Origin: Actinocorallia longicatena
GTDB taxonomy: Bacteria; Actinomycetota; Actinomycetes; Streptosporangiales; Streptosporangiaceae
Direction of reading: 5' to 3'
NCBI RefSeq assembly: GCF_039534125.1
Contig: NZ_BAAAUV010000001.1
Location: 583,347-647,346, forward strand
DNA: 64,000 nucleotides
The notes below the pieces were generated by a model, which had not been told where the DNA came from, did no database searches, and was given only the letters and a program-made list of their open reading frames with translations. Position 1 is the first letter of the stretch, and every line of letters begins with the position of its first letter. Position numbers and translations under genes: made by a program. Below, in pieces: positions 18,819 through 27,741 of this stretch.

Positions 18819-20027
18819 TCACGCCGCGACGGGCTCGCGCTCTCCCTCGGGTTCGAGCACCCGGGCGGTGCGCCAGGCGGGCAGCGCCAGCAGGACCATG
18901 ACGACGCCGAGCGTCCCGGCCAGGGCGAAGCCCCAGCCGGCGCCGTGGGCGTCGATGACCGAGCCCGCGGTCGGCCCCGAGGCCGCGACGCCGAGCGTCA
19001 GGGCGGTGCCGTGCAGGCCCATCGCCTCGCCCCTCGCCGAGGAGGGCACCCAGCGGCTGAGGGTGTCGATCGTGCTCGACAGGGCGGGCGAGCACAGCAG
19101 ACCGGCCGGGACCAGCGCCACCGCCAGCCAGGGCCAGCCGCCGACCAGGCCGACCGGCGCGGTCAGCGCGCCCATCAGCGCCACCATGACCAGCGGCGAG
19201 ACGGCGCGCGGCAAAGCCCCGTAGACGAAGCCGCCGACCAGCGACCACAGGCACCAGACCGCGATGAACAGCCCGGTCCAGGTCTCGGCGCCGTCGGCCT
19301 TGAGCGCCGCGACGATGCCGAGCTCGGTCGCCGACAGGATGAACGTGGTCGCGAAGACCACGCCGAACAGGCCGAACGTCGCCGGAGTCAGCCACACCCG
19401 GCGGGGCACCGGCCTGCCGCCCGTCTCCTCCTCGTCCTCGGCGCGTGTCGGCGGGTTCAGCATCAGCAGCCCGGCCCCGGCGGCGAGCAGGCCGACGGCG
19501 ATGGCCCCCATCGTCCAGAGGCCGCCGGCACCCGTGACGCCCGCGACGGCCGCCGCGGGCCCGACCATGTAGGAGACCTCGACCAGCATGCTGTCGAGGG
19601 CGAAGGCGGGACGCCGCTGGTCGGCCGGGACCATCGCGGCGATGCACTGCCGCACCACGCCGAACACGGGCAGCGACAGCGCGCCTCCGACGAGTGCCCC
19701 CGCGACGAGCGGCCAGTAGGACAGGTGCGGGGCGGTGAACCAGAAACCGACCTGCGCGACGGTCGTCACGACGAGGACCGGACGCAGCCCGTACCGGTCG
19801 ACGAAGCGCCCGGCCACCGGCGACCCCAGCGCGACGCCCAGCGTCGAGGCGGCACCGACGATTCCCGCGCGGAAGAAGCCCAGCTGGAGCTCATGAACCA
19901 CATGCAGGGTCAGGGTCAGCCCGGCCGCGGTGATCGGGATGCGGGCCAGCAGCCCGACGAACAGCAGCACCCGGACGCCGGGCAGGGCGAGGACCTTCCT
20001 GTAAGGCTCGACAGTCATCTGGTTCAT
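18819..20027 (-). CDS. MFS transporter, probable drug exporter type
   Basis: 402 aa with twelve hydrophobic segments. The first cytoplasmic loop has GSPVAGRFVDRYGLRPVLVV, the MFS motif A pattern. A central loop with DEEETGGRPVPRRVW separates the two six-helix halves. The substrate is unknown; the overall layout fits proton-coupled small-molecule efflux. Two starts are possible, ATG 20027 (GGAGG 2 bases away) and ATG 20018 (same site 11 bases away); the true one is probably one of these. The lipoprotein gene follows after 39 bases. Confidence 0.85.
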   Translation of the reverse strand: MNQMTVEPYRKVLALPGVRVLLFVGLLARIPITAAGLTLTLHVVHELQLGFFRAGIVGAASTLGVALGSPVAGRFVDRYGLRPVLVVTTVAQVGFWFTAPHLSYWPLVAGALVGGALSLPVFGVVRQCIAAMVPADQRRPAFALDSMLVEVSYMVGPAAAVAGVTGAGGLWTMGAIAVGLLAAGAGLLMLNPPTRAEDEEETGGRPVPRRVWLTPATFGLFGVVFATTFILSATELGIVAALKADGAETWTGLFIAVWCLWSLVGGFVYGALPRAVSPLVMVALMGALTAPVGLVGGWPWLAVALVPAGLLCSPALSSTIDTLSRWVPSSARGEAMGLHGTALTLGVAASGPTAGSVIDAHGAGWGFALAGTLGVVMVLLALPAWRTARVLEPEGEREPVAA

Positions 20028-20195
20028 TACCTCCGACCGGCCATCATGCCAGCCGTCCCACCCATCCCGTCCAGGCATTTAGTCTGTGCCGACCGATCTG
20101 CCGGATCCGCTTGCCGTGGCGCGTTACGTTCAGTACATTCATCCGAGATCAACCCGTGATCAACCCCCGAGGGTTGCGGACAGGAGAAGTACCCA

Positions 20196-21206
20196 GTGGA
20201 TCCCGTTGGCCAGAAGCTGCTCGAGCTCGCGAAGAAAGAGCTCGGCTACAGCGAGCGGTCGGACGGTACGACCAAGTTCGGCGAGTGGTGGACCAAGAAC
20301 ATCGACGCCGACCACGATTCGTACTTCAACGACGCGCCGTGGTGCGACATGTTCATCTCCTACCTGTCCGACCAGGCGGGGACCACCTCCAGCACCGGCC
20401 TGTTCGCCTCGACCCCCAAGCACGCGCAGTGGTTCAAGGACCAGAAGGCGACGGCCTCCAAGCCCGAGCCCGGCGCGATCGTCTTCTACGACTGGTCGGG
20501 CGGCAAGGACGTCGACGGCGTCTCGCACGTCGGCATCATCACCAAGGTCTACTCCGACGGCACCTTCCAGGCGCTCGAGGGCAATGCCGACGACCAGGTG
20601 ATGTACAAGACCCGCAGCACCGACCAGGTCGCGGTCTACGGCCTGCCCGGCAAGGTGAAGGTCGCCCCCGTCCGCACGGAGACCTCCTACACGCCCAAGC
20701 ACGCCGCCCCCGCCCCGACGCCGCAGCAGTACATGACGGACTCCCAGTCCGTGCTGACGACCTCGGGCCAGGCGCAGGACGTCTCGGAGCCCTCGCCGCA
20801 CGAGCTGCCCATCAAGGAGGCGGCGCTGACCGGCGCGATCGGCATCGCGGTGCTCGCGGTCCTCGCGCTCGGCGTCGCCAAGGCCGCCGCCGTCCGGGTC
20901 CCGGCCGCCGTGGCCGCCGCCCCCGAGGTGCGCGTCCGCAAGAAGGGGCGCCACCACCGCACCTCCGGCGCGCCGCCCGTCGAGCTGCCGGCCGGCATGA
21001 ACCACTACGACTTCGAGGAGGCGGAGCAGGGCACCATGATGATGCCCGCGCTGTCCGCCGCCGTCGCCGCCGAGGTCGAGGACCGCGAGTTCTGGGGACG
21101 CATCCAGCACCTCAAGGACGACGAGGACTTCGCCTTCTGGACCGACATGCACACCGCGGTGACCGCCACCCACGAGACCAACGCGGAGCTGACCTCGTCG
21201 CGGTAG
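20196..21206 (+). CDS. CHAP-domain protein with C-terminal transmembrane helix
   Basis: 336 aa. Residues about 5-155 form a CHAP (NlpC/P60-like) amidase domain: catalytic Cys50 in APWCDMF and His111 in GVSHVGII, with GAIVFYDW between. CHAP enzymes cut peptidoglycan peptides or amides. There is no N-terminal signal peptide. A Pro/Thr linker precedes one membrane helix (AALTGAIGIAVLAVLALGVA) and a basic then acidic C-terminal region of 100 residues. The topology (catalytic part inside or outside) is therefore unclear. GTG start with AGGAG 9 bases upstream. A strong terminator follows at 21239-21272. Confidence 0.8.
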   Translation: MDPVGQKLLELAKKELGYSERSDGTTKFGEWWTKNIDADHDSYFNDAPWCDMFISYLSDQAGTTSSTGLFASTPKHAQWFKDQKATASKPEPGAIVFYDWSGGKDVDGVSHVGIITKVYSDGTFQALEGNADDQVMYKTRSTDQVAVYGLPGKVKVAPVRTETSYTPKHAAPAPTPQQYMTDSQSVLTTSGQAQDVSEPSPHELPIKEAALTGAIGIAVLAVLALGVAKAAAVRVPAAVAAAPEVRVRKKGRHHRTSGAPPVELPAGMNHYDFEEAEQGTMMMPALSAAVAAEVEDREFWGRIQHLKDDEDFAFWTDMHTAVTATHETNAELTSSR

Positions 21207-21238
21207 CGCACAGACCCTGGGGATGAGGGAGAGAACGG

Positions 21239-21272
21239 AAGAGGTGCGGTGCCTACAGGCCCCGCACCTCTT
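21239..21272 (+). terminator. Rho-independent-type terminator after the CHAP gene
   Basis: AAGAGGTGCGG and CCGCACCTCTT form a perfect 11-bp stem with a 12-base loop, followed by TCGTGTTC. It lies 33 bases after the CHAP stop codon. Confidence 0.85.
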
Positions 21273-21339
21273 TCGTGTTCTCGATCACCAAGCCCGACAC
21301 TTCTGAATACAAGCCGATTTTCCGGGCACCTAGCGGTCC

Positions 21340-21498
21340 ATGAAGTGGCTGAAGAAGTTCCAGGGACGTCGGGTGACCCAACGAGAGAAGGCGGCCGCCG
21401 CGCGGACCGCCGCCGCGGAGGCGAGGCTCAAGGAGACGGAGGCCAAGATCCATGAGCTGGCCGATCAGGCTCGCAAGGACCTGAAGGCGGGCCGCTGA
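21340..21498 (+). CDS. Small charged helical protein (52 aa)
   Basis: Reads MKWLKKFQGRRVTQREK then Ala/Glu/Lys-rich helix ending DQARKDLKAGR. It is strongly charged and almost certainly one long helix or coiled coil; function unknown. Its TGA shares one base with the ATG of the next small ORF (TGATG). No clear ribosome site is seen apart from GCGG upstream. The coupled arrangement and codon pattern support it as real. Confidence 0.45.
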   Translation: MKWLKKFQGRRVTQREKAAAARTAAAEARLKETEAKIHELADQARKDLKAGR

Positions 21499-21668
21499 TG
21501 GCCCGCCCGGGCCGGTGGGCCCTGCGCGGCGGCCCCGCGGCCGTCCGGCGCGGACGGTGGTCGGTGCGCAGCGTGTGGAACCCCGACCACACCGGCGAGA
21601 TGCGCACCCTCGCCCCGGCCGAACCGATCGAGGACGACCAGGACGGCCTGGTTTCCACGGAGCGCTAG
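21498..21668 (+). CDS. Small basic protein (56 aa), coupled to the preceding ORF
   Basis: Starts at the ATG inside TGATG, so translation is likely by re-initiation. The N-terminal half is Arg/Gly/Trp-rich (PGRWALRGG, RRGRWSVRSVW) and the C-terminal half acidic (EPIEDDQDGLV). There is no known domain. It may partner the 52-aa helical protein encoded just before it. Both lie in a 530-base stretch between the CHAP gene and the convergent LysE gene. Confidence 0.4.
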   Translation: MARPGRWALRGGPAAVRRGRWSVRSVWNPDHTGEMRTLAPAEPIEDDQDGLVSTER

Positions 21669-21731
21669 CCCATCGGCCCGGCCGGCCGGAGACGCGGCCG
21701 CCCGGCGCCGATCAGTACCGGCCGATGAACG

Positions 21732-22391
21732 TCAGCCGACCGATGAGGTCGCGAGCTTGGCGGCGAAGCCCAGGAAGCCCGCGCCGACGGCGGTCGTCGC
21801 GGTGGCCGACAGGCGGCGGCGCCGCTTGAAGGCGTTCGCGAGCCGTGTCCCGCTGAAGATCAGCATGGTCAGGTACAGGACGCTGAAGAACTGCAGGATG
21901 ACGCCGAGAGCCAGGAACGACAGCGCGGGCGCCGGGTAACCGGGGTCGACGAACTGCACGAAGAACGAGATGAAGAACAGGATCGCCTTGGGGTTCAGCA
22001 GGCTGATCAGCAGCGCCCGCCGGAAGGGCCGCTCCTCGGCGGGCTCCTCCTCGGCCACGGCCTCTCCCCCGCCGGCCGGGCGCCGCCGCTCCCGCCACAT
22101 GGTGAGCGCGCTCCTGATCATGCCGAACGCCAGCCAGGCCAGGTAGGCCGCCCCCGCGTACTTCACGATGCCGAACACGAAGGCGTTGGTCTTCAGCAGC
22201 GAGGCCGCGCCCAGCGCGGCCGCCGCCATCAGCAGCGAGTCCCCCAGGAACACCCCGCCCGCCGCCCGGTAGCCGCGGCGCACGCCGCGCCGGGCCGCCG
22301 TCGACAGCACATAGAGCGAGTTCGGCCCCGGCAGGAGCACGATCAGTACGGTGCCGATGACGTACGTCGGCAGGTCGGTGATCCCCAGCAT
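21732..22391 (-). CDS. LysE/RhtB family amino-acid exporter (LeuE-like)
   Basis: 219 aa. It opens with MLGITDLPTYVIGTVLIVLLPGPNSLYVLS, whose PGPN motif defines the LysE/RhtB family (shown here only in part as PGPNSLYVLS). GVFLGDSLLM and LLISLLNPKAILFFISFFVQF are also conserved. Six membrane helices are expected, with a charged loop after helix three. These proteins export amino acids such as leucine, threonine or lysine. It starts 29 bases after the stop of the coiled-coil protein gene, so it may be the last gene of the mce transcript, but a separate promoter cannot be excluded. Confidence 0.85.
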   Translation of the reverse strand: MLGITDLPTYVIGTVLIVLLPGPNSLYVLSTAARRGVRRGYRAAGGVFLGDSLLMAAAALGAASLLKTNAFVFGIVKYAGAAYLAWLAFGMIRSALTMWRERRRPAGGGEAVAEEEPAEERPFRRALLISLLNPKAILFFISFFVQFVDPGYPAPALSFLALGVILQFFSVLYLTMLIFSGTRLANAFKRRRRLSATATTAVGAGFLGFAAKLATSSVG

Positions 22392-22420
22392 GGTGCAAGT
22401 GTGCCATTTGTTGCGATATG

Positions 22421-24505
22421 TCACGTACCAATATCCAGGCACCGCTGGAAGGCGCTGGTGGTGAGCCGCTCGCTGACCGCGGTGGCCAGCGCGTCGTCCG
22501 CGACCAGGCCGAGACCGTTGAGACGCCGGACGATCTTGCCGTGGAGCTCGGCGTAGTAGCCGTCCCACAGGCCGGTGGAGCGCAGCCGCTCCACTTCCGC
22601 CTTCACCGACGGGCCGTAGCTCTCCGAGCCGACGATCTGGGTCCGCCCGCCGCTGCCCGCGGCCTGGAGCGCCGAGAGCGCCTCCAGCAGGTCGTTGAAG
22701 CCCGGGTCGACGCCGGGTCCCTCGGCCCCCGGCTTCCCGACGAGGACGCAGCGCCTGGCGTGCACCGCGCCGAGCAGGAGATCACCATCGGTGATCCGTT
22801 CCGCGCGGTCCACGATCAGCACGTCGTAGGGGCCGGGCGGCACCGCGTCGGGGGTGGTGCAGATCACCGAGGCCGCGGCGGCGGGATCGGCGGTCAGCAG
22901 CTCCATCCGGCGGGCGGCCCGCTCGCGGAACTCCGGCTCGGCCTCCTCCCCGAGGATCGCGGCGATCCGCTCGCCGCTGCGCTCCACCGTCTCCATCGCG
23001 GCGGCCAGGTCGGCCCTGCCGTTCTCCGCCGCGGCGGCCGCGCGCTCCTCCTGCTCGGTGAGGGCGGTCTCGGCCTCACCGAGCCGGGCGACGGCCTGCT
23101 CCTCCTCGCCCTTCAGCCGCTCCGTCGCGGCCTTGGCCGCCTCCAGGGCGGCCCTGGCGCGGGTCAGCGCGGCCTCGGCCGCGATGCCCGTCCGCCGGGC
23201 CTCCTCCGCCGGTTCCGCGGCCCGGTTGGCGGCGGCGACGGCCTCGGTGGCCAGCCCCGCGTGCGTCGCGTGATCGGTCCTGGCCAGGGACAGCTCGTTC
23301 TCCAGCGCCGGGATCTCCTCGGTGTGGCGCCGCTGGGCCTCCTGAGCGGCGGCCAGGTCACGGCCGCCGCTCTCCAGGAACGCGGCCATCCCGGCCCGCT
23401 CCCCCTCGGCGAGCCTGCGCTGCTCGTCGAGCAGGACCGCCCGCTCGACGGCCTGCTCCGCCTCCCGCCGCTTCTGGGCCAGGTCGTCGCGCTTGGCCCT
23501 GATCTCGGGATTGGCCTGGGTGACATGCAGGCGCTGCCCCCAGTTCTGCTTCTTGCGCTCGGCCGCCAGCGCCGACTCCGCGGACGCCACCCGGTAGACC
23601 GTGTGGTGGCGCAGCGCCTCGGCCTCGTTGGCGGCCTCCTTGAGCCGTTCGGCCTCGGCGGTGGCACCGGGCAGCGCCCCCCTGGCCTGCTCCAGCCTCT
23701 GCTCGAGGTCGGCCTCGACCTGCCGGGCCCGGGAGATCTCGTTCCGCGCCCCGGCGATGCGCTGCTCCAGATCGCGGCAGCGGGCGGCCGACCCGTTGGC
23801 CGTGGTCACGGCGGCCTCGGCCTTGCGCGCCGCGCCGTCGGCGAGGTCGCGGGCCTCGGTGAACACCGTCAGGCACCGGGCGGCCTCCGCCGTGGCGTCC
23901 TTCTCCTCCTCGAACGCCGCGATCTGGGCGGCGACGGCCGCCTCCGCCGCCCCGGCGGTGCGCTCCACCTCCGCCTCGGCCTGGACGATCCCCACCCGCA
24001 GCCGCTCGGTCAGGGCGGCGTCGACGGTCGTCCGGTTGGCGTTGCCGGCCTCCACCGACCGCAGGGCGGCACGGTCGGCCGGGCCCTGGTCGAGGATGAG
24101 CAGATCATGCCGGAGCGACCGAAGCTCCTCCTCCCACCGCGCTCCGACCGGGCGCAGCAGGCCGTCCACCGCCAGGAGCCCGGCGGGGACCCGGCCCGGA
24201 TCCGCGAACAGCAGCACCCGCTCGCCGAAGCGAAGGGCCTCGGCGACGAGATCACCGAGGCGTTCGGGCCGGGTGGAGACCGCGACGTGCCGCACGTCCC
24301 GGTCCGCGGGGTCGAGCAGGGCCGTGACGAGCGCGTCCGCGTCGCCGGGGGTCGCCCCTTCGCGCAGGACGCGCAGCGCCGTCAGCCGGGCCGCCCAGTC
24401 CGTGCGCTCCGCCGGACGCCCCGGCTCGTGGGCCCGGGCGTCCAGCAACTGGTAGAGGGCGACCAGCGGCGCGTATCCGACGGAGATCCGCTGCGGCAGT
24501 TCCAT
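22421..24505 (-). CDS. Coiled-coil protein with degenerate SF1-helicase-like ends
   Basis: 694 aa. Residues 1-165 look like the first part of an SF1 (UPF1/DNA2-like) helicase: LGDLVAEALRFGERVLLFADPGRV resembles motif Ia. However, no Walker A GxxGxGKT exists. Residues 170-530 are a long Ala/Glu/Arg heptad region, clearly coiled coil. Residues 530-590 read ASVICTTPDAV, YDVLIVDRAERITDGDLLLGA and CVLVGKPG, which align in order with motifs Ic, II (DEA) and III (GDPxQLP). Here DE has become DR and the motif III Gln is lost. No second RecA domain follows. I infer an ATPase-dead structural relative. It starts 54 bases after the Mce-associated gene on the same strand, so it probably belongs to the mce operon. 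Confidence 0.65.
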   Translation of the reverse strand: MELPQRISVGYAPLVALYQLLDARAHEPGRPAERTDWAARLTALRVLREGATPGDADALVTALLDPADRDVRHVAVSTRPERLGDLVAEALRFGERVLLFADPGRVPAGLLAVDGLLRPVGARWEEELRSLRHDLLILDQGPADRAALRSVEAGNANRTTVDAALTERLRVGIVQAEAEVERTAGAAEAAVAAQIAAFEEEKDATAEAARCLTVFTEARDLADGAARKAEAAVTTANGSAARCRDLEQRIAGARNEISRARQVEADLEQRLEQARGALPGATAEAERLKEAANEAEALRHHTVYRVASAESALAAERKKQNWGQRLHVTQANPEIRAKRDDLAQKRREAEQAVERAVLLDEQRRLAEGERAGMAAFLESGGRDLAAAQEAQRRHTEEIPALENELSLARTDHATHAGLATEAVAAANRAAEPAEEARRTGIAAEAALTRARAALEAAKAATERLKGEEEQAVARLGEAETALTEQEERAAAAAENGRADLAAAMETVERSGERIAAILGEEAEPEFRERAARRMELLTADPAAAASVICTTPDAVPPGPYDVLIVDRAERITDGDLLLGAVHARRCVLVGKPGAEGPGVDPGFNDLLEALSALQAAGSGGRTQIVGSESYGPSVKAEVERLRSTGLWDGYYAELHGKIVRRLNGLGLVADDALATAVSERLTTSAFQRCLDIGT

Positions 24506-24559
24506 CCCGCTAAGTTCTCACACAGCCGCGTACCACCGCGAACCTTCACCCCGGGAAGA

Positions 24560-25381
24560 TCAGGGCTTGGCCGAGGCGGAGGGCGAGGGCACCACCGACT
24601 GGTCGGCGGTGATCGGGTTGCCGTTGGGGTCGGTCGCCTGCTGGCTGTCGAGCCCCTGGAAGCCCATGCCGTTGACCAGCCACGCGCCCTTCTTCTTGAT
24701 CAGCTCGAGGTAGGTGCGCATCCCGGCCTGGGTGGAGGTGCCCGCGGTGCTCTTGACCTCGTGGTCGGAGACGACGATGGCCTTGGCCGTAGTGCCGTCG
24801 ATCTCGGCGATGAACACGTCGCGGACGGTCGTGGTCGCGACCGCCTTGCTCTGGAGGATGATCGGCTTCTGCTCGGCGAGGGCGCCGCCCATGGCCTTGC
24901 GGTAGTCGGGAGAGGACATCTCCTCCATCCGCTTCTGCCAGCCGTCGAGATCGTTGTAGTCGTAGGTCAGGAAGGTGTTGGCGTACTCGCCGGCCTTGGT
25001 GCGGACGTCCTTCTGGGCGTCCAGGTCGGACTTCGCTCCGTCCCAGGCCCGCCACATGAACGCCGCCGTGACGATCGAGGCGGTCAGCGCCAGCAGCACC
25101 GCGACCGCGACGAACCGGTCGTCGAGGCTGATCCTGCGCGCCTTCCGCTCCTCCTTCACGGCCTTCTCCGCCGTGGCGGCCTTCCCTGCGGGGGCCGCCT
25201 CCGCCTCGGCGGGCTCGTCCTTCTCCGGGACGGCGGCGTCCGCCTCGTCCTTCTCGAAGACGGGCTCCTCGGTGGACTCCGCCGCAGTGCCCTCCACCGC
25301 AGTGGACTCCGCCGCAGGGGCCTCCTCGGTGACCTCCGCGTCGGTGGTCTCGACGTCGGCGCCGGTTGCCTTGCTGGTCAT
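24560..25381 (-). CDS. Mce-associated membrane protein
   Basis: 273 aa. An acidic, Ala/Glu-rich cytoplasmic N-terminus of about 90 residues precedes ARRISLDDRFVAV and one membrane helix. Then follows an extracytoplasmic domain with TFLTYDYNDLDGWQKRMEEM and LIKKKGAWLVNGM. This is the pattern of Mce-associated (Mam) proteins, which have a SnoaL/VirB8-like fold and stabilise Mce complexes in mycobacteria. ATG has GGAG 6 bases upstream. It follows mceF after 18 bases, the normal operon place for mam genes. The unusually long acidic N-terminus is the odd part. Confidence 0.85.
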   Translation of the reverse strand: MTSKATGADVETTDAEVTEEAPAAESTAVEGTAAESTEEPVFEKDEADAAVPEKDEPAEAEAAPAGKAATAEKAVKEERKARRISLDDRFVAVAVLLALTASIVTAAFMWRAWDGAKSDLDAQKDVRTKAGEYANTFLTYDYNDLDGWQKRMEEMSSPDYRKAMGGALAEQKPIILQSKAVATTTVRDVFIAEIDGTTAKAIVVSDHEVKSTAGTSTQAGMRTYLELIKKKGAWLVNGMGFQGLDSQQATDPNGNPITADQSVVPSPSASAKP

Positions 25382-25399
25382 GATCGTCTCCAAAGGGGG

Positions 25400-26698
25400 T
25401 TAGCGGCCGGAGCGGCGGCGCGCGACTCGAAGGGTACGCCGGGCCGTCAAGCTCAGCACGATCGCGGCGAGGGCGATCGGCAGGACCGGCAGCCACCTGC
25501 CCACCGGCGAGGATTCCGAGGCCTGCTCGGTCTCGGTGGTCGTCGGGGCCTTCACCGCGGTGAACTGGCCGGGCTGGGCGGCGGCAGGAGCCGGCTGCGC
25601 CGCCTCCTGCTCGGCGTCCTTCTTCTTCTTGTCCTTGGCGGTGACCGGATTGGCCTTGCAGTAGTACAGGTCGGGCGTCGACGGCCCGGAGATCGGCCTG
25701 ATGAACTCCTTGGCCGCCTCGACGGGGCCCGCGACGGTGAGAGCGATGGTGACGTTGGCGTAGATGTTGCCCGTCTTGGGCTCCTTGCGGACCACGTCGT
25801 GCGCGACCTGCGGCAGTTCGTTGTTGAGCAGGCCGAGAGCGTGCTGGAGCTCCTTGGCGGCGTCCCTGTTGAACACCGACGGCGCCTGCCAGGCGAGCGC
25901 GGAGAACAGGCAGCGGAAGCTCGGACGGGCGTTGTTCAGCAGTTCCTGGACGTTGCCGAGGAACTGGGGACCGCGGGCCAGCACCCCGTCGAGGTCCTGC
26001 CGGGACGCCTTGAGCGCGTCCATGAAGGTCGCGAGGCCGTCCAGGCCACCGGCGAGGGCGGGTCCCCCGCTGGACAGGACCCTGGTGAGCTGGGTGAGCT
26101 GGACCGACAGGTCGTCGAGGACCTTCGCGTTCGCGGCGAGGGTCCCGGTCAGCTGGTGGGCGTCGCCGACCAGGTCGCGGAAGGTCTGGTCGCGGCCCTC
26201 CAGGCCGAGCGCCAGCTCGTGGGTGAGGACCCGGGCGTCCTCGGGATCGACGGCCTTGAGCAGGTCGCCGACCCGGTTGAACAGCTCCTTGTACTCGACC
26301 GCGACATGGGTGCGGGCGATCGGGATGAGGTCGCCGCCCTTCAGCGGACGCTCGGGAGCGCCCTGGGGCGGGTCCATCTCGATGTAGGGCTCGCCGACGG
26401 CCGACTTGCGCAGCACCGAGGCGTCCACGTTGGACGGCACCCGCACCCCGCGGTCCAGGTGCATCCGCACGATGACCTTGCCGGTGGCGAGTTTGACGTC
26501 GTGGACCGAGCCGACCTTGACGCCCAGGTAGGCGACCTCGAGGTCGGGCCGCAACCCGGGCGAGTTCTCGAATTCGGCGCTGACCGTGAACGGCTTCCTG
26601 ATCGCGTCGACCGTCACGATGCTGGTCAGCGCCCAGATGATCAGGACGATGCCGAGGACCACGAAGGCCCCGAGGTTGAGGAGGATCCGGGGACGCAT
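25400..26698 (-). CDS. mceF: Mce family protein, sixth of the operon (MceF-like)
   Basis: 432 aa. An N-terminal helix (LNLGAFVVLGIVLIIWALT) is followed by the MlaD/Mce domain with LRPDLEVAYLGVKVGSVHDV, then the helical needle region. At the C-terminus there is a charged linker (KDKKKKDAEQ) and a second hydrophobic helix with a basic tail LRVARRRSGR, so the protein is anchored at both ends. Mce hexamers form a lipid tunnel between the YrbE permease and the outer envelope. It is coupled to mceE by TGATG. The C-terminal anchor is longer than usual for MceF. Confidence 0.9.
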   Translation of the reverse strand: MRPRILLNLGAFVVLGIVLIIWALTSIVTVDAIRKPFTVSAEFENSPGLRPDLEVAYLGVKVGSVHDVKLATGKVIVRMHLDRGVRVPSNVDASVLRKSAVGEPYIEMDPPQGAPERPLKGGDLIPIARTHVAVEYKELFNRVGDLLKAVDPEDARVLTHELALGLEGRDQTFRDLVGDAHQLTGTLAANAKVLDDLSVQLTQLTRVLSSGGPALAGGLDGLATFMDALKASRQDLDGVLARGPQFLGNVQELLNNARPSFRCLFSALAWQAPSVFNRDAAKELQHALGLLNNELPQVAHDVVRKEPKTGNIYANVTIALTVAGPVEAAKEFIRPISGPSTPDLYYCKANPVTAKDKKKKDAEQEAAQPAPAAAQPGQFTAVKAPTTTETEQASESSPVGRWLPVLPIALAAIVLSLTARRTLRVARRRSGR

Positions 26699-27741
26699 CA
26701 GTCCTCCTGGTTCTGCAGGCCGAGGCTGCGCCGCACGGAGTCGTTCAGCGCCGGGATGGTCTCGCCCCGGCCGCCGTTGGCGGTGATGTGCTTGGCGTTG
26801 GTTTCGAAGGGCAGGAACCCGGCCAGCCAGGCCTGCATGAGGCCCTCGCCCTGGTAGGTCATGGACGGGGCGGCGAGCATGCCGGTGTACAGGTCCTTGG
26901 TGAGGGTCTTCAGTTCCTGCCGGCCGCGGACCATCGACTTGAGGACCCGGTCGAGCTTGTGCAGGAGGTTCTGCATCCGGGTCGCGTGCTCGTCGTGGAC
27001 CTTGGAGTTGAAGGACTCGCCCAGGTGGACCAGCGACTGGACGGCCGCCTTCAGCTCCTTCTTGTCGGCCTGGATCCGCTGGGTCGCGAGCTCCAGGCGG
27101 CCGGGCAGCCGGTCGAGCTGGTCGCCGCTCTTGGCCAGCGAGCTGCCGAGCCGGGCCAGGCCCACGATGACGGCGTCGATGTCGTCGTCGGCCTTGGCGT
27201 AGCTGTCGGTCGTCTCCCTGAGCTTGCGGATCAGCGCGTTCAGGTCGGGGCCCTTGTCCTTCAGGGCGGTCGCGAGCGAGTCGACGATCGTGTGCAGGTC
27301 GTCGCCGCCGATCGCGGCGAGGATCGGCCCGACCTTCTCGGTGATCGACTCCAGGTCGGGCTGGACCCCGGTGTCCTTGATGTCGAAGTGCTCGGGCATG
27401 AACGGCCCGGACTCCATGTTCGCGCCCGCCGGCAGCCCGATCTTCACGTAGTTCTCGCCGAGCAGCGAGGTCTTCGCGATCGTCGCGGTCACCCCCTGGG
27501 GGAGCTTGCGCCCGGGCGAGAGCTGCATCGTCACGTGCGCGTGGAACTGCGGATCGACCTTGATCGAGATGACGGTGCCGATGCGGACGTCGGAGACCTG
27601 GACGCTGTGCCCGACGACGAGGTTCTGGACGTCGTCGAACTCGGCGGTGAACTCGAAGCCGCCCTTGGGGGCGCCGAGCGTCTGGACCGAGCACGCGGAG
27701 GTCGAGACCGCGATCAGCCCTACGGCGAGAAGCTTCTTCAC
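26698..27741 (-). CDS. mceE: Mce family protein, fifth of the operon (MceE-like, probable lipoprotein)
   Basis: 347 aa. The signal sequence KKLLAVGLIAVSTSAC ends in a Cys that could be lipidated, although the -3 residue (Thr) is unusual. The Mce domain follows (VQNLVVGHSVQVSDVRIGTV, then TVISIKVDPQFHAHV), and after it a long helical part. In mycobacteria the fifth Mce protein is a lipoprotein (LprK/LprN), which agrees. GTG start overlaps the mceD stop as GTGA. Expected role: subunit of the heterohexameric lipid tunnel. Confidence 0.88.
   Translation of the reverse strand: MKKLLAVGLIAVSTSACSVQTLGAPKGGFEFTAEFDDVQNLVVGHSVQVSDVRIGTVISIKVDPQFHAHVTMQLSPGRKLPQGVTATIAKTSLLGENYVKIGLPAGANMESGPFMPEHFDIKDTGVQPDLESITEKVGPILAAIGGDDLHTIVDSLATALKDKGPDLNALIRKLRETTDSYAKADDDIDAVIVGLARLGSSLAKSGDQLDRLPGRLELATQRIQADKKELKAAVQSLVHLGESFNSKVHDEHATRMQNLLHKLDRVLKSMVRGRQELKTLTKDLYTGMLAAPSMTYQGEGLMQAWLAGFLPFETNAKHITANGGRGETIPALNDSVRRSLGLQNQED

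Noticed and set aside
20100..20195. Possible c-di-AMP (ydaO) riboswitch before the CHAP gene
   Set aside because: Only a 6-bp hairpin (20161-20176) and a short direct repeat are seen. The leader before the GTG is too short for the known motif.
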